A stretch of DNA of 64,000 nt from Halobacillus litoralis (GCF_004101865.1 NZ_CP026118.1:186001-250000), one strand, 5' to 3'; counted from the first letter of the stretch, positions 1-9,057 are shown. Notes: generated by a model from the letters alone, not told the origin. Numbers and translations are program-made.

Positions 1-144
1 TGTAACGGAATTGGAATGGAGTTCTTCGTCATATTCTCTCCGTACTAAATTATCTACAATTGTTACATCATGTCCTTGTTTGGATAGGTACAATGCAGTC
101 GGCCAACCGCAAAAACCATCTCCCCCTGCTACAATAATCCTCAT
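1..144 (-). CDS. NAD-dependent epimerase, UDP-sulfoquinovose synthase-like (N-terminal fragment)
   Basis: Only the first 48 codons lie in the window; the gene runs off the left edge. The protein opens with MRIIVAGGDGFCGWPTALYL, a Rossmann dinucleotide-binding motif in the GGDGxCGW form typical of the SQD1/SqdB branch of the extended short-chain dehydrogenases, followed by HDVTIVDNLVRR, which is also characteristic of that branch. The family converts UDP-glucose and sulfite to UDP-sulfoquinovose in the cytoplasm, for sulfolipid synthesis. The start is supported by an AGGAGG ribosome site at 151-156. Substrate cannot be proven from 48 residues: another nucleotide-sugar epimerase used for membrane glycolipids is possible. 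Confidence 0.7.
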   Translation of the reverse strand, partial: MRIIVAGGDGFCGWPTALYLSKQGHDVTIVDNLVRREYDEELHSNSVT

Positions 145-409
145 AATCTACCTCCTAGTTACGTCTAGCTTTCTTATTCCCTTTATAGAATAACACTTTT
201 GACTATAGGTATGGTACTCATATTATGTTCATCTCTATTTGAGCCCTAGCCTGGAGTCATTGTCTCTACGTTTTTGACTTTACCATTAATTCAATTTTGA
301 AACAATAAATTCATTGTTAAACTGCTTTTATGTATAAGAATCAAGCATTCACCTTCCTATACCTGAGACTTATATTACCCCTGGCAACTATGTTTCTAAA
401 CATTTTCAC

Positions 410-442
410 AAAAAAACATGCAAAACCCGGAGGCTTTACATG
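410..442 (-). terminator. Likely terminator of floT
   Basis: Read on the minus strand, CATGTAAA pairs with TTTGCATG around a loop and is followed by seven T residues. It lies 28 bases past the floT stop codon. The rest of 145-409 is AT-rich and shows no gene; it must hold the promoter of the epimerase gene, but no clear -35/-10 pair stands out. Confidence 0.55.
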
Positions 443-470
443 CTTCATTGGACCTGAGTCATGGATAAGT

Positions 471-2003
471 TCACGAATCTTCCTTCGTTTGTGTATCTAC
501 ATGATTTTCTTCTGTCTGTGCTTCTGCTCGATCTTCTTTCTGTCCAACTGCTTGATCCTCTTTTGGCTCTTCCTCGGATGCGGCAGTTTCTTGATAGTTT
601 TCCATTTCATTAGAACTGAAATTATTGACAGTTCCGCGGGATACATAGCTCTCGAGCATTGCTTTCAGATCCATTCCCGTGGTTTCTTTTAAGGATTCTT
701 GGATGCCGAGCATCGTAGAGGTGACACTGTTTGCTACTTTAGAGGAACCACCGCGTGAATCGGCCCCACCCATATCAATCACTTTCATATCTTTGATTTG
801 ACTGATCGGTGCGGAGACTTTCTCTGCGTATTCAGGCAATACTTTAATTAACATTTCCATGATGGCTGCTTCGCCATAATGTTCCATAGCCTTGGCCATC
901 CGTTCTTTGGATTCTGCTTCTGCTATTCCTCGTTGTCGGATGACTTCCGCTTCTGATTCACCTTTGATTCTTTCGTTATCCGCTTCCGCCTGGGCACGTT
1001 TCGTTACCTCATAAGCTTCAGCATCTGCAATTGAACGGCGGCGTTTATTCTCTTCTTCTTCAAGTTCTACGCCTCGTTGTTTCTCGATATACTCGACTTT
1101 CAACTCTTCTTCTTTGATTTGCTGGGCTAGTTTTTGGCGCTCAAGTTCTCCGGCTTGATCTGCGTTTGCTCTAGCACGGTTCGTATCTTTCTGGAACTCC
1201 GCTTCTTTGATATCTTTTTCTTTCGTCGATTCTGCAACAGCAGTCAAACGCCGGTTTTCTTCATCTTGTGCTTCCTGATCATTTTTCGCCTGGTAGATTT
1301 TAGTTTCTTTCGTTGCATCTGATTCTGCCATATTCGCTTTCTTTTGTACTTCAGCGATGTGGGGGCGTCCTAATGCATCGATATAACCGTTCTCCTCATC
1401 AACATCTTCCACATCATTCAAAGCGAATGATGTGATTTCAAATCCCATTCCTTTAAGATCTGATTCAGCGATTTTTTTCACCTGTGTATTGACTTCTTTG
1501 AAATCGTTATAGATCTTTTCAATGGGAAGAGAAGCGATTATGGAACGTAAATGTCCATTTAACACATCTTTCAGTTCTGATTCTCTTTCCTTCTGCTTTT
1601 TACCTAAGAACTTCTCTGCGAAATTCGCCATGATTTCAAGTTCACTGCCGATACTGATGACAGCTGTACTAACCACGCTTACAGGAATTCCTTCTTTCGT
1701 ATAAGCTTTTTCCGAATTGACTTGCAGTTGAAATGAAGTCAAATCAATCGGTGTAACGGTTTGGAACATACGAAGCCGATATCCGCCACCTCTGATGATT
1801 TTCACAGACCTGCCATTGTCATCTTCAAATACGTTCTTCTCACGTTCCGGGTCACCTAATTTCGGACCGGTTACGATGAGAGCTTCATTTGAGCTTGCCG
1901 TTTTGTAGCGCAAGCGGAAAATAATGAAGGTGATGATACCACCGACCAGAGCAACAACTCCAATCACTCCCAGGATCAATAAAAACAAGGCTCCTTCAAA
2001 CAT
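471..2003 (-). CDS. floT: Flotillin (SPFH-domain membrane scaffold)
   Basis: A flotillin that organises functional membrane microdomains, about 510 residues like B. subtilis FloT/YuaG (509). The N terminus has a hydrophobic membrane segment (about residues 5-30). An SPFH/band-7 domain follows to about residue 200. A long charged Glu/Ala-rich coiled coil runs from about 205 to 400, and the tail is acidic and low in complexity. ATG at 2003 is chosen because AAGGAG sits nine bases upstream; an in-frame GTG at 2012 overlaps that site. In B. subtilis the gene is in an operon with the NfeD-like yuaF under SigW; no NfeD gene is beside this copy. It appears monocistronic. Confidence 0.93.
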   Translation of the reverse strand: MFEGALFLLILGVIGVVALVGGIITFIIFRLRYKTASSNEALIVTGPKLGDPEREKNVFEDDNGRSVKIIRGGGYRLRMFQTVTPIDLTSFQLQVNSEKAYTKEGIPVSVVSTAVISIGSELEIMANFAEKFLGKKQKERESELKDVLNGHLRSIIASLPIEKIYNDFKEVNTQVKKIAESDLKGMGFEITSFALNDVEDVDEENGYIDALGRPHIAEVQKKANMAESDATKETKIYQAKNDQEAQDEENRRLTAVAESTKEKDIKEAEFQKDTNRARANADQAGELERQKLAQQIKEEELKVEYIEKQRGVELEEEENKRRRSIADAEAYEVTKRAQAEADNERIKGESEAEVIRQRGIAEAESKERMAKAMEHYGEAAIMEMLIKVLPEYAEKVSAPISQIKDMKVIDMGGADSRGGSSKVANSVTSTMLGIQESLKETTGMDLKAMLESYVSRGTVNNFSSNEMENYQETAASEEEPKEDQAVGQKEDRAEAQTEENHVDTQTKEDS

Positions 2004-2059
2004 ATCCTTCACTCCTTTTCTTTTCCCCTATTTTTGTAATAAAAGGTGTTATATACCAT

Positions 2060-2086
2060 AACGATTTCCACCCTATAGAAGTTTCA
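2060..2086 (-). promoter_or_regulatory. Candidate SigW-type (ECF) promoter of floT
   Basis: On the minus strand TGAAAC (2081-2086) is followed after 17 bases by CGTTAT (CGT at 2061-2063), close to the SigW consensus TGAAAC-N16-CGTA. It lies about 60 bases upstream of floT, and the B. subtilis floT operon is known to depend on SigW. The spacer is one base longer than the consensus and the fourth -10 base differs, so this is a candidate only. Confidence 0.45.
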
Positions 2087-2137
2087 CTTGATTTGCAATA
2101 TCCGACAGATAATTTCTTTGTGAAAAATGTACAACCA

Positions 2138-2166
2138 TTCATCCCAATGTTTCTTTCAGGTATAAT
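2138..2166 (+). promoter_or_regulatory. Candidate SigA promoter of the acyl-CoA synthetase gene
   Basis: A perfect TATAAT (2161-2166) preceded by a weak -35 TTCATC (2138-2143) at 17-bp spacing, 37 bases before the start codon. The weak -35 suggests that activation or another regulator may be needed. Confidence 0.4.
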
Positions 2167-2202
2167 AAAAGTAGGATTTTTCTGAAAAAAGGAGGAGATA
2201 TA

Positions 2203-4164
2203 ATGAGTACATATGAAAACGCCTGGATACCTACAGCAGAACAAAAAGAAAGAACTCGGCTTTATCAATGGATGAAGAAACATGGTTATACTGATTACGA
2301 AGACTTTCAGAAAAAATCCGTGAACGATATTGATTGGCTCTGGGATGAAGCAGTCCAGGAGTTGGGAATTGAATGGTACACTCCATACAAAGAAACGTTA
2401 GATACGTCTAATGGAATCGCTTATCCAAATTGGTTCGTCGATGGCGAACTGAACGTAGCTCACAACGCTTTGGATAAATGGGCAGAAGATCCTTCTAAAA
2501 AAGATGATGTCGCTCTTTACTGGGAAGGAGACAATGGAGATAAGCGTGAATATACCTATGAAGAACTCCAACAGGAAGTAAATGCGATTGCGAACGGTTT
2601 TGAAAATAACGGCATTACACACGGAGACGTCGTCACACTCTATATGCCGATGCTACCTGAAACGCTGATCGCCATGCTTGCTGTCTCCAAAGTCGGGGCT
2701 GTCTTTTCCCCTGCTTTCTCAGGATACAAAGCAGATGCGATTGCTACCAGAATTCAAGCATCGAAAGCGAAAGCACTCATAACTGCTGACGGTTTTTACA
2801 GGCGAGGCAAAACGATTCCAATGAAAGATGAAGCTGACCTCGCTGCTGATCAGTGTCCATCTTTAGAGCATGTCTTCGTAGTAGAACGTGCAGGCAATGA
2901 AATAGCTTGGAATGAATATCGTGATCTGCCATGGTCTCATCTGCAAAAAAATGAAACCGTTTACAATACTGCGGTGAAAAAGACTGATGACCCTTTCATG
3001 CTGATCTATACTTCCGGTACGACAGGGAAACCTAAAGGCGCGGTACATACACACGCAGGTTTTCCGATCAAATCGGCTTTTGATGCCGGGATTTGCATGG
3101 ATCTCTCAAAAGATGACACATTGTTCTGGTATACAGATATGGGATGGATGATGGGCCCATTCCTCGTGTACGGAGGTCTGATGAACGGTGCATCCATCGT
3201 CATGTTTGAAGGGACTCCGGACTACCCAGAACCTGATCGTTTATGGGACTTAGTCGAAAATTATCAAGTGACCCATCTGGGGATTTCTCCCACACTGATA
3301 AGATCGATGATGAAACACGGGGAACAATGGATTGAAAAACATGATTTGAGTTCATTGAAACTGATCGGATCTACAGGCGAGCCATGGAATACAGAACCAT
3401 GGAACTGGTTATTCAAGCATGCCGGAAATCAAAAAGTACCGATTTTCAATTATTCAGGCGGCACTGAAATATCCGGTGGGATTTTAGGTAATGTCCTCGT
3501 CAAGCCGATTCAGCCTGTGACCTTCAATGCTGCCCTCCCTGGGATGGATGTAAATGTATTTGATGAAAGCGGGCAGCCGCTACTTAATGAAGTCGGTGAA
3601 CTTGTACTGCTTAAGCCATGGGTCGGGATGACAAACAGCTTTTTCGAAGATGACGAACGCTATGAGCAAACATATTGGAGCCGCTTCAAAGATACGTGGG
3701 TCCATGGGGATTGGGTCATCAAAGACGAAGAAGGTTATTACACAATTACAGGAAGATCAGATGACGTTTTGAATGTAGCTGGTAAACGGTTAGGACCTGC
3801 CGAGGTCGAATCGGTCCTTGTAGAGCATAAGGCAGTCATTGAAGCAGGTGTTGTCGGTGTTCCACATGATATAAAAGGCGAAGAACCGATTGCTTTCGTC
3901 GTTACTAAACCGGATACAGAACCATCAGAAGACTTATTAACACAATTGAAAAATCATCTCGAACAAAAGCTCGGAAAAGCGTTAGCTCCGAAAAAACTGT
4001 TCATAGTCGATGATCTCCCGAAAACCCGGAATGCAAAAGTGATGAGACGTGCTATTAAAACGGCTTATCTGAATGAACCAGCTGGTGACTTGAGTGCTTT
4101 AGAAAATCCGGACAGCGTTGAACAAATCCGTCGTATCGGACAAGGCACATCAACTAGTTCTTAA
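2203..4164 (+). CDS. Acetyl-CoA synthetase-like AMP-forming acyl-CoA ligase
   Basis: A 653-residue ANL-superfamily ligase that activates a short carboxylic acid to its CoA thioester through an acyl-adenylate. The A3 motif YTSGTTGKPKG is at about 269-279, the hinge region TGRSDDVLNVAGKR at about 516-529, and the C-terminal catalytic lysine at position 612 (NAK). Length and the N-terminal cap match the acetyl-CoA/acetoacetyl-CoA synthetase group. The ribosome site GGAGGAG precedes ATG. It converges on the leucine catabolic operon and shares its terminator. That operon's final HMG-CoA lyase yields acetyl-CoA and acetoacetate, so acetoacetate is a conceivable substrate besides acetate or propionate; this is inference. 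Confidence 0.85.
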   Translation: MSTYENAWIPTAEQKERTRLYQWMKKHGYTDYEDFQKKSVNDIDWLWDEAVQELGIEWYTPYKETLDTSNGIAYPNWFVDGELNVAHNALDKWAEDPSKKDDVALYWEGDNGDKREYTYEELQQEVNAIANGFENNGITHGDVVTLYMPMLPETLIAMLAVSKVGAVFSPAFSGYKADAIATRIQASKAKALITADGFYRRGKTIPMKDEADLAADQCPSLEHVFVVERAGNEIAWNEYRDLPWSHLQKNETVYNTAVKKTDDPFMLIYTSGTTGKPKGAVHTHAGFPIKSAFDAGICMDLSKDDTLFWYTDMGWMMGPFLVYGGLMNGASIVMFEGTPDYPEPDRLWDLVENYQVTHLGISPTLIRSMMKHGEQWIEKHDLSSLKLIGSTGEPWNTEPWNWLFKHAGNQKVPIFNYSGGTEISGGILGNVLVKPIQPVTFNAALPGMDVNVFDESGQPLLNEVGELVLLKPWVGMTNSFFEDDERYEQTYWSRFKDTWVHGDWVIKDEEGYYTITGRSDDVLNVAGKRLGPAEVESVLVEHKAVIEAGVVGVPHDIKGEEPIAFVVTKPDTEPSEDLLTQLKNHLEQKLGKALAPKKLFIVDDLPKTRNAKVMRRAIKTAYLNEPAGDLSALENPDSVEQIRRIGQGTSTSS

Positions 4165-4170
4165 CCACAT

Positions 4171-4207
4171 AAAAAGCCCTGGATCAGATTTTGATCCAGG
4201 GCTTTTT
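4171..4207. terminator. Bidirectional terminator between the ligase gene and yngE
   Basis: A perfect 16-bp stem (AAAAAGCCCTGGATCA pairing with its complement) with a five-base loop, with A and T tracts on the outer sides so that it can stop transcription from both directions. It sits seven bases past the ligase stop codon and 15 bases past the yngE stop codon. Confidence 0.9.
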
Positions 4208-4222
4208 GATGGTCCAGGCGTT

Positions 4223-5752
4223 TTAAACTGGATATACACCATGTTTCCTTTCGGTGAATGATATACCCTTCGTCTCGTAAGAATCATAACGGATAGACAA
4301 TTCTTCTCGGAGTCGATCCGGCTGGACGATATCATCGATGACCATCTCAGAAGCGAGTCGGTATATATCAATGTTTTCTTTATACTCCTCGTGCTTTTCT
4401 TTAATGAACGCAGGGCGATCTTCTTCTGGTAACTGAGCGATCTTATTTGCATAAACAGCATTCACGGCAGCTTCAGGACCCATCACTGCGATTTGTGCAG
4501 TAGGTAAAGCCAGGCAAGCATCCGGTTCAAATGCTGGACCTGCCATTGCATACAATCCTGCACCATATGCTTTTCTTACAACGACTGAAATTTTAGGAAC
4601 GGTCGCTTCACTCATGGCAGAAAGCATTTTCGCACCATGCCGGATGATCCCAGCACGTTCCACTTTCGTACCGATCATGAAGCCCGGTATATCTGCAAGG
4701 AATAATAACGGAATGTTGAAGGCGTCACATAACTGGATGAATTTCGCTGCCTTGTCCGCTGAGTCTGGAAACAATACGCCACCTTTAGCCCTAGGCTGGT
4801 TCGCGATGATACCGACAGGCCGACCTTCTATTCTTGATAATCCTGTAATAAGCTCTGGAGCAAATTTTTTCTTGATTTCACAAAAACTATCTTCATCGAT
4901 CAGGCGCTCGATCAGTTGATACATATCGAATGGAGCATTTTGATTTTCAGGGATCAACTCTTTAATGGATTTGTCGAAAGCTGCCGGCTGCAATGATTCT
5001 TGTTTCGCAGGCAATTCACGATAACTTTGCGGGAAGTAACCCATATATTTTCTAGCAAAAGCTATCGCATCACTTTCGTCTTTAGCAAGAACGTCTCCAC
5101 AACCGGAGACAGAACAATGCATGTTCGCCCCGCCCATTTCTTCAAGGGATACTTTTTCTCCGATCACTTTTTCAGCCATTCGCGGCGAGCCTAAATACAT
5201 AGAGGCATTGCCATCGACCATGACTACGATGTCACAGAAGGCAGGTATGTAGGCACCACCAGCTGCAGAGGGTCCGAATAGCAGACACACTTGAGGCACA
5301 CGGCCAGAGAGCTTGATCTGGTTATGAAAGATCCGTCCAGCTCCCCGGCGATTCGGGAACATTTCCACTTGGTCTGTGATTCTGGCTCCCGCAGAGTCTA
5401 CCAAGTAAAGCATCGGAAGATTCAATTTCAAAGCAGTTTCCTGAATGCGGATGATTTTTTCAACTGTCCGTGCTCCCCATGATCCCGCTTTGACTGTTGA
5501 ATCATTCGCCATCACACATACTTTTTCTCCATTGATTCTTCCAATCCCGGTAACGACTCCATCTGCTGGCAGGGACTCATCTTGACAATTCGCGAAGAAA
5601 GCATCTTCCACATCCATATCCTCATCGAATAATAGATTCAGTCTTTCCCGCACGAACATTTTTCCTTTTTCCGTATTCTTTTCATGGTATTTATCAGCAC
5701 CGCCAGAAGCGATTTTTTTGGTTTTCTCTTCTAAGGTTTGGTTTATAGACAT
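4223..5752 (-). CDS. yngE: Acyl-CoA carboxylase carboxyltransferase subunit (methylcrotonyl-CoA type)
   Basis: A biotin-dependent carboxyltransferase of 509 residues with both crotonase-fold halves, like MccB/PccB and B. subtilis YngE. Glycine-rich oxyanion-hole segments are seen near GPSAAGGAY in the N half and KAYGAGLYAMAG in the C half. With YngHA and YngHB it should form 3-methylcrotonyl-CoA carboxylase in leucine breakdown. ATG at 5752 is preferred since GGTGGAG lies six bases upstream; an earlier GTG would leave no ribosome site. It is the last gene of the operon, 14 bases after yngF. The exact acyl-CoA preference (methylcrotonyl versus propionyl) is inferred from the neighbours. Confidence 0.88.
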   Translation of the reverse strand: MSINQTLEEKTKKIASGGADKYHEKNTEKGKMFVRERLNLLFDEDMDVEDAFFANCQDESLPADGVVTGIGRINGEKVCVMANDSTVKAGSWGARTVEKIIRIQETALKLNLPMLYLVDSAGARITDQVEMFPNRRGAGRIFHNQIKLSGRVPQVCLLFGPSAAGGAYIPAFCDIVVMVDGNASMYLGSPRMAEKVIGEKVSLEEMGGANMHCSVSGCGDVLAKDESDAIAFARKYMGYFPQSYRELPAKQESLQPAAFDKSIKELIPENQNAPFDMYQLIERLIDEDSFCEIKKKFAPELITGLSRIEGRPVGIIANQPRAKGGVLFPDSADKAAKFIQLCDAFNIPLLFLADIPGFMIGTKVERAGIIRHGAKMLSAMSEATVPKISVVVRKAYGAGLYAMAGPAFEPDACLALPTAQIAVMGPEAAVNAVYANKIAQLPEEDRPAFIKEKHEEYKENIDIYRLASEMVIDDIVQPDRLREELSIRYDSYETKGISFTERKHGVYPV

Positions 5753-5766
5753 CGTTTTCTCCACCT

Positions 5767-6549
5767 TTACTCTCCTTTATATTCAGGCTTCCTTTTTTCT
5801 TTAAAAGCTTGAAGGCCTTCGATCCGGTCGGAAGTAGGGATCGTCTTTTCATAGCAGGCACGCTCAATCTTCAATCCATCTTCCAATTTTGCGTCAAAAC
5901 CTTCATTAATCGCTTTCTTCGCCTGTCTGATCGCTACTGGCCCATTGCGAGCGATGGTTGAAGCGAAATCTTTCGCTTCCTGCATGAGGAATTGCGGCTC
6001 ATGGATGTATTCAACAAGACCGAGCTTATGAGCGCGATCCGCTTCCACAGCTTTAGCCGAATAGATCATCGCTTTTGCTTTCCCGAGGCCAATCAATTTT
6101 GTCAGTCTTTGGGTCCCGCCGGCACCTGGAATGATAGCAAGAGAAGTTTCTGTCAATCCGACTTTTGCTGATGTGCTCATGATGCGGAGATCACAGGCGA
6201 GAGCAAGCTCCAGCCCGCCGCCAAATGCTACACCATTGAGAAGTCCGATGGTCGGAACTGGAATTTCTTCTACCAGCCGGATCGTGTCGCCGATTTTCCG
6301 AACCGTTTGAATGACTTCATCATCAGACATTGTTGAGCGCTCTTTCAAATCTGCTCCTGCACAAAAGGCTTTGTTCCCTTCACCTGTGATTAAGACGACA
6401 CGAATTTCAGGGCGCCGTTTAATTTCTTCTGCTTTTTCAGCTAAATCATCCAAGAGGCGAATTGACAGAGCATTCGCAGCTTCTGGACGCTTCAACATTA
6501 ATAAATAGACATGTGGTTCAACCTCTTCTAAAGATACAAGTGATGGCAT
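5767..6549 (-). CDS. yngF: Enoyl-CoA hydratase/isomerase, probable methylglutaconyl-CoA hydratase
   Basis: A crotonase-family protein of 260 residues. It shows the oxyanion-hole segments AFCAGADLKE (about 61-70) and NGVAFGGGLELALACD (about 105-120), and the glutamates expected for hydratase activity in the EIxxxxGG-type and LTE segments. In the context of carboxylase and HMG-CoA lyase genes the likely reaction is 3-methylglutaconyl-CoA to HMG-CoA. The start has AAAGGGTG upstream, and the yngG stop codon is three bases before the gene, so translation is probably coupled. Confidence 0.87.
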   Translation of the reverse strand: MPSLVSLEEVEPHVYLLMLKRPEAANALSIRLLDDLAEKAEEIKRRPEIRVVLITGEGNKAFCAGADLKERSTMSDDEVIQTVRKIGDTIRLVEEIPVPTIGLLNGVAFGGGLELALACDLRIMSTSAKVGLTETSLAIIPGAGGTQRLTKLIGLGKAKAMIYSAKAVEADRAHKLGLVEYIHEPQFLMQEAKDFASTIARNGPVAIRQAKKAINEGFDAKLEDGLKIERACYEKTIPTSDRIEGLQAFKEKRKPEYKGE

Positions 6550-6552
6550 CTG

Positions 6553-7461
6553 TCACACCCTTTCTTTATTCAAGACTTGCATTTGATGACTGGGAAGAGA
6601 TTGTTTCAACACCTTTTGAATATAATCTCCTGCTTCTTTCAACTTTTGCTCATCGATCCCTGTTTCAATTCCCATCTTATGGAGCATATGCACAAGGTCA
6701 TCTGTCGCTAAGTTACCTGAAGCTCCTTTGGCATACGGACAACCTCCGAGACCGCCTAAGGAAGCATCGAATGTAGTGATGCCATGTTGAAGAGAGACCA
6801 GTACGTTCGCTAAAGCCATCCCTCTCGTATTATGAAAATGCATCGCAATCCGATCGAAAGAAAGTCTTTCCTGCAGCCTTGGTAAGACGTCGTCAACTTG
6901 CTTCGGATTCGCAACACCGATTGTATCTCCAAGAGAAAGCTCGTCAATTCCCATACTCAGTAATTTCTCACTCACCTCAGCTACTTGTTCAACAGGAACA
7001 TCACCTTCATAAGGACAGCCGAAAACAGTAGACACATACCCGCGCACTGTTTTGCTTTCCTGTTTCGCCATTTTGACGACTTCTTCTAAAACTGGATAGG
7101 TTTCCTCTATCGATTTATTAATATTTTTTTTGTTATGAGTTTCGCTTGCTGACATGAAAACAGAAACTTCGTCCACTCCTGTTTCTAATGCAGCCTCCAG
7201 ACCTTTCATATTGGGCACAAGGGCAGCATAGGTGGTTTCAGGGTTACGTCTGATCGATGTCGCCACACTTCTTGCATCCTTCAATTGAGGGATCCACTTG
7301 GGGTGGACGAAGGAACTGAACTCGATATAGGAATAACCCGCTTCTGATAATAAGTCAATCCAGGCCACCTTATCTTTGAAAGGTACTTCCTCCGATTCAT
7401 TTTGCAGCCCATCCCTTGGACCGACCTCTTTGATGGTTACTTTATCTGGCAATTCCAGCAT
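6553..7461 (-). CDS. yngG: Hydroxymethylglutaryl-CoA lyase
   Basis: A DRE-TIM metallolyase of 302 residues that cleaves HMG-CoA to acetyl-CoA and acetoacetate. It begins VTIKEVGPRDGLQNE, the family hallmark that holds the metal- and substrate-binding Arg-Asp pair, and has the catalytic-loop signature GGLGGCPYAKGASGN near the C terminus. An AGGAGCGG ribosome site precedes the ATG. The gap from yngHB is 15 bases. Confidence 0.93.
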   Translation of the reverse strand: MLELPDKVTIKEVGPRDGLQNESEEVPFKDKVAWIDLLSEAGYSYIEFSSFVHPKWIPQLKDARSVATSIRRNPETTYAALVPNMKGLEAALETGVDEVSVFMSASETHNKKNINKSIEETYPVLEEVVKMAKQESKTVRGYVSTVFGCPYEGDVPVEQVAEVSEKLLSMGIDELSLGDTIGVANPKQVDDVLPRLQERLSFDRIAMHFHNTRGMALANVLVSLQHGITTFDASLGGLGGCPYAKGASGNLATDDLVHMLHKMGIETGIDEQKLKEAGDYIQKVLKQSLPSHQMQVLNKERV

Positions 7462-7476
7462 GTGATCCGCTCCTAT

Positions 7477-7689
7477 TTATTCAATGATCGCAATGACGTC
7501 GCCTTCATTGACGAAATCACCTTCTCCAACTTTCAATTCTTTCACGACCCCTGATGTTTCTGCCGCAATAGGGATTTCCATTTTCATAGACTCTAAAATG
7601 ACGATATCCTGACCGTCACTCACTTCTTCTCCTTCTTTTGCAACTAGTTTCCATACACTTCCTGCCATTGATGCTTTAATTTCGCTCAT
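7477..7689 (-). CDS. yngHB: Biotin carboxyl carrier protein (biotinyl domain)
   Basis: A free-standing biotinyl domain of 70 residues that carries the activated carboxyl group between YngHA and YngE. The biotin-accepting lysine is K36 in ESMKMEIP. It is much shorter than AccB, which has an extra N-terminal region; this marks it as the carrier of the accessory acyl-CoA carboxylase rather than of acetyl-CoA carboxylase. A GAGGAGGAAG ribosome site is present. Confidence 0.92.
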   Translation of the reverse strand: MSEIKASMAGSVWKLVAKEGEEVSDGQDIVILESMKMEIPIAAETSGVVKELKVGEGDFVNEGDVIAIIE

Positions 7690-7701
7690 TTTTCTTCCTC
7701 C

Positions 7702-9057
7702 TCATTGGTTTGTCAAAGTCGGTAAATAGTAATCTTGGATAAAAGTCGTTTTTGTTTCACCCTGTTTGAATTTTTCATGAGTGATGACTCGCTTCAGCAT
7801 AGTGAGATTCGATTTGATTCCTTCAATTTCATATTCGTGGACCGCTTTGATGAGTCGATCGATCGCATCCTGACGATCTTCGCCGTGAACAACCAATTTT
7901 GCTATCATCGGATCATAAAAAGGTGTGACCTGTGAGTTCCCTTCTACAGCGAGCTCATGACGGACCCCCGGCCCCTCGGGCAATGTCAATTTAGTCAACT
8001 GACCTGGTGATGGGTAAAAAGTATTCGAGTCTTCGGCGTAAATCCGTACTTCGATCGCATGTCCATCGATGACCAAATCATTTTGTTCAATAGATAATTT
8101 CTCTCCTGCGGCTACTTTGAGCTGCTGTTCTACTAGATCGATGCCTGTAATTTGCTCTGTGACAGGGTGTTCGACCTGCAGCCTTGTGTTCATTTCCAGG
8201 AAGTAAAAGTTTTCATCATCGTCCACAAGGAACTCGATTGTCCCTGCATTGGTATAGCCTAATGTTTTCACAGCCTGTAACGCGCTTTCCCCCATCTTCT
8301 GACGTGTCTCATCAGTAAGTTCCGGGGAAGGAGCTTCTTCTACGACTTTTTGATGACGTCGCTGGATGGAGCATTCCCTTTCGAATAAATGGACAGCATG
8401 GCCATGAGAATCTGCTAAAACCTGGATCTCGATATGTCTTGGATCCTCAATCAATTTTTCGATGAACATCTTTCCATCACCGAAAAACGCCTGGGCTCGT
8501 TTCGAGTTCCCTTCAAAAGCCTTTTCAAGTTCCTCATCGTTGTAAACAGCCTGCATACCAATACCACCGCCACCAGCTGCTGCTTTCAGCATGACCGGAT
8601 ACCCGAAGTCTACGGCCAGTTGTTTAGCATCTTCTGCAGTAGCTACGGCATCTTCTGTTCCGGGTATGATAGGCACTCCCGCCTTTTTCATTTCTGCACG
8701 GGCAGCGATTTTATCACCCATTTTAGAAATCACATCCGCATCCGGCCCAATGAAAGTAAGTCCGGCCGCTTCTGTTTGACGCGCGAACTCTGCATTCTCA
8801 CTAAGCAGTCCATACCCGGGATGAATGGCTTCCGCTCCGGATTCTTTTGCTACTCTCAATATTTTTTCTATGTTCAGATAGGACTCGTTGACGCGGGGTT
8901 TCCCTATTAAATAACTTTCGTCAGCAAGCTGTACATAAGGTGCTGTTTGATCTGCCTCTGAATAGACGGCAACAGCTTTGATGTTCAAACGTTTGCAGGT
9001 TCTAATAATGCGGGAAGCGATTTCCCCACGATTCGCGATCAATATTTTTGTAAACAT
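7702..9057 (-). CDS. yngHA: Biotin carboxylase subunit of acyl-CoA carboxylase
   Basis: An ATP-grasp biotin carboxylase of 451 residues (AccC-like). The N-terminal domain starts FTKILIANRGEIASRIIRT. The glycine-rich ATP loop KAAAGGGGIGM is at about 158-168, the EMNTRLQVEHPVTE active-site segment at about 294-307, and a biotin carboxylase C-terminal domain closes the protein. It carboxylates the biotin on YngHB. The gap to yngHB is 12 bases. The accC of fatty-acid synthesis would be elsewhere in the genome. Confidence 0.92.
   Translation of the reverse strand: MFTKILIANRGEIASRIIRTCKRLNIKAVAVYSEADQTAPYVQLADESYLIGKPRVNESYLNIEKILRVAKESGAEAIHPGYGLLSENAEFARQTEAAGLTFIGPDADVISKMGDKIAARAEMKKAGVPIIPGTEDAVATAEDAKQLAVDFGYPVMLKAAAGGGGIGMQAVYNDEELEKAFEGNSKRAQAFFGDGKMFIEKLIEDPRHIEIQVLADSHGHAVHLFERECSIQRRHQKVVEEAPSPELTDETRQKMGESALQAVKTLGYTNAGTIEFLVDDDENFYFLEMNTRLQVEHPVTEQITGIDLVEQQLKVAAGEKLSIEQNDLVIDGHAIEVRIYAEDSNTFYPSPGQLTKLTLPEGPGVRHELAVEGNSQVTPFYDPMIAKLVVHGEDRQDAIDRLIKAVHEYEIEGIKSNLTMLKRVITHEKFKQGETKTTFIQDYYLPTLTNQ

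Noticed and set aside
330..692. Plus-strand open frame of 120 codons across the end of the flotillin gene
   Set aside because: It is mostly antisense to the coding tail of floT and to its terminator, is very Phe/Cys/Leu rich, and has no ribosome site.
8434..8910. Plus-strand open frame of 158 codons inside yngHA
   Set aside because: Antisense shadow of the biotin carboxylase gene, with implausible His/Ser/Phe/Cys-rich composition.
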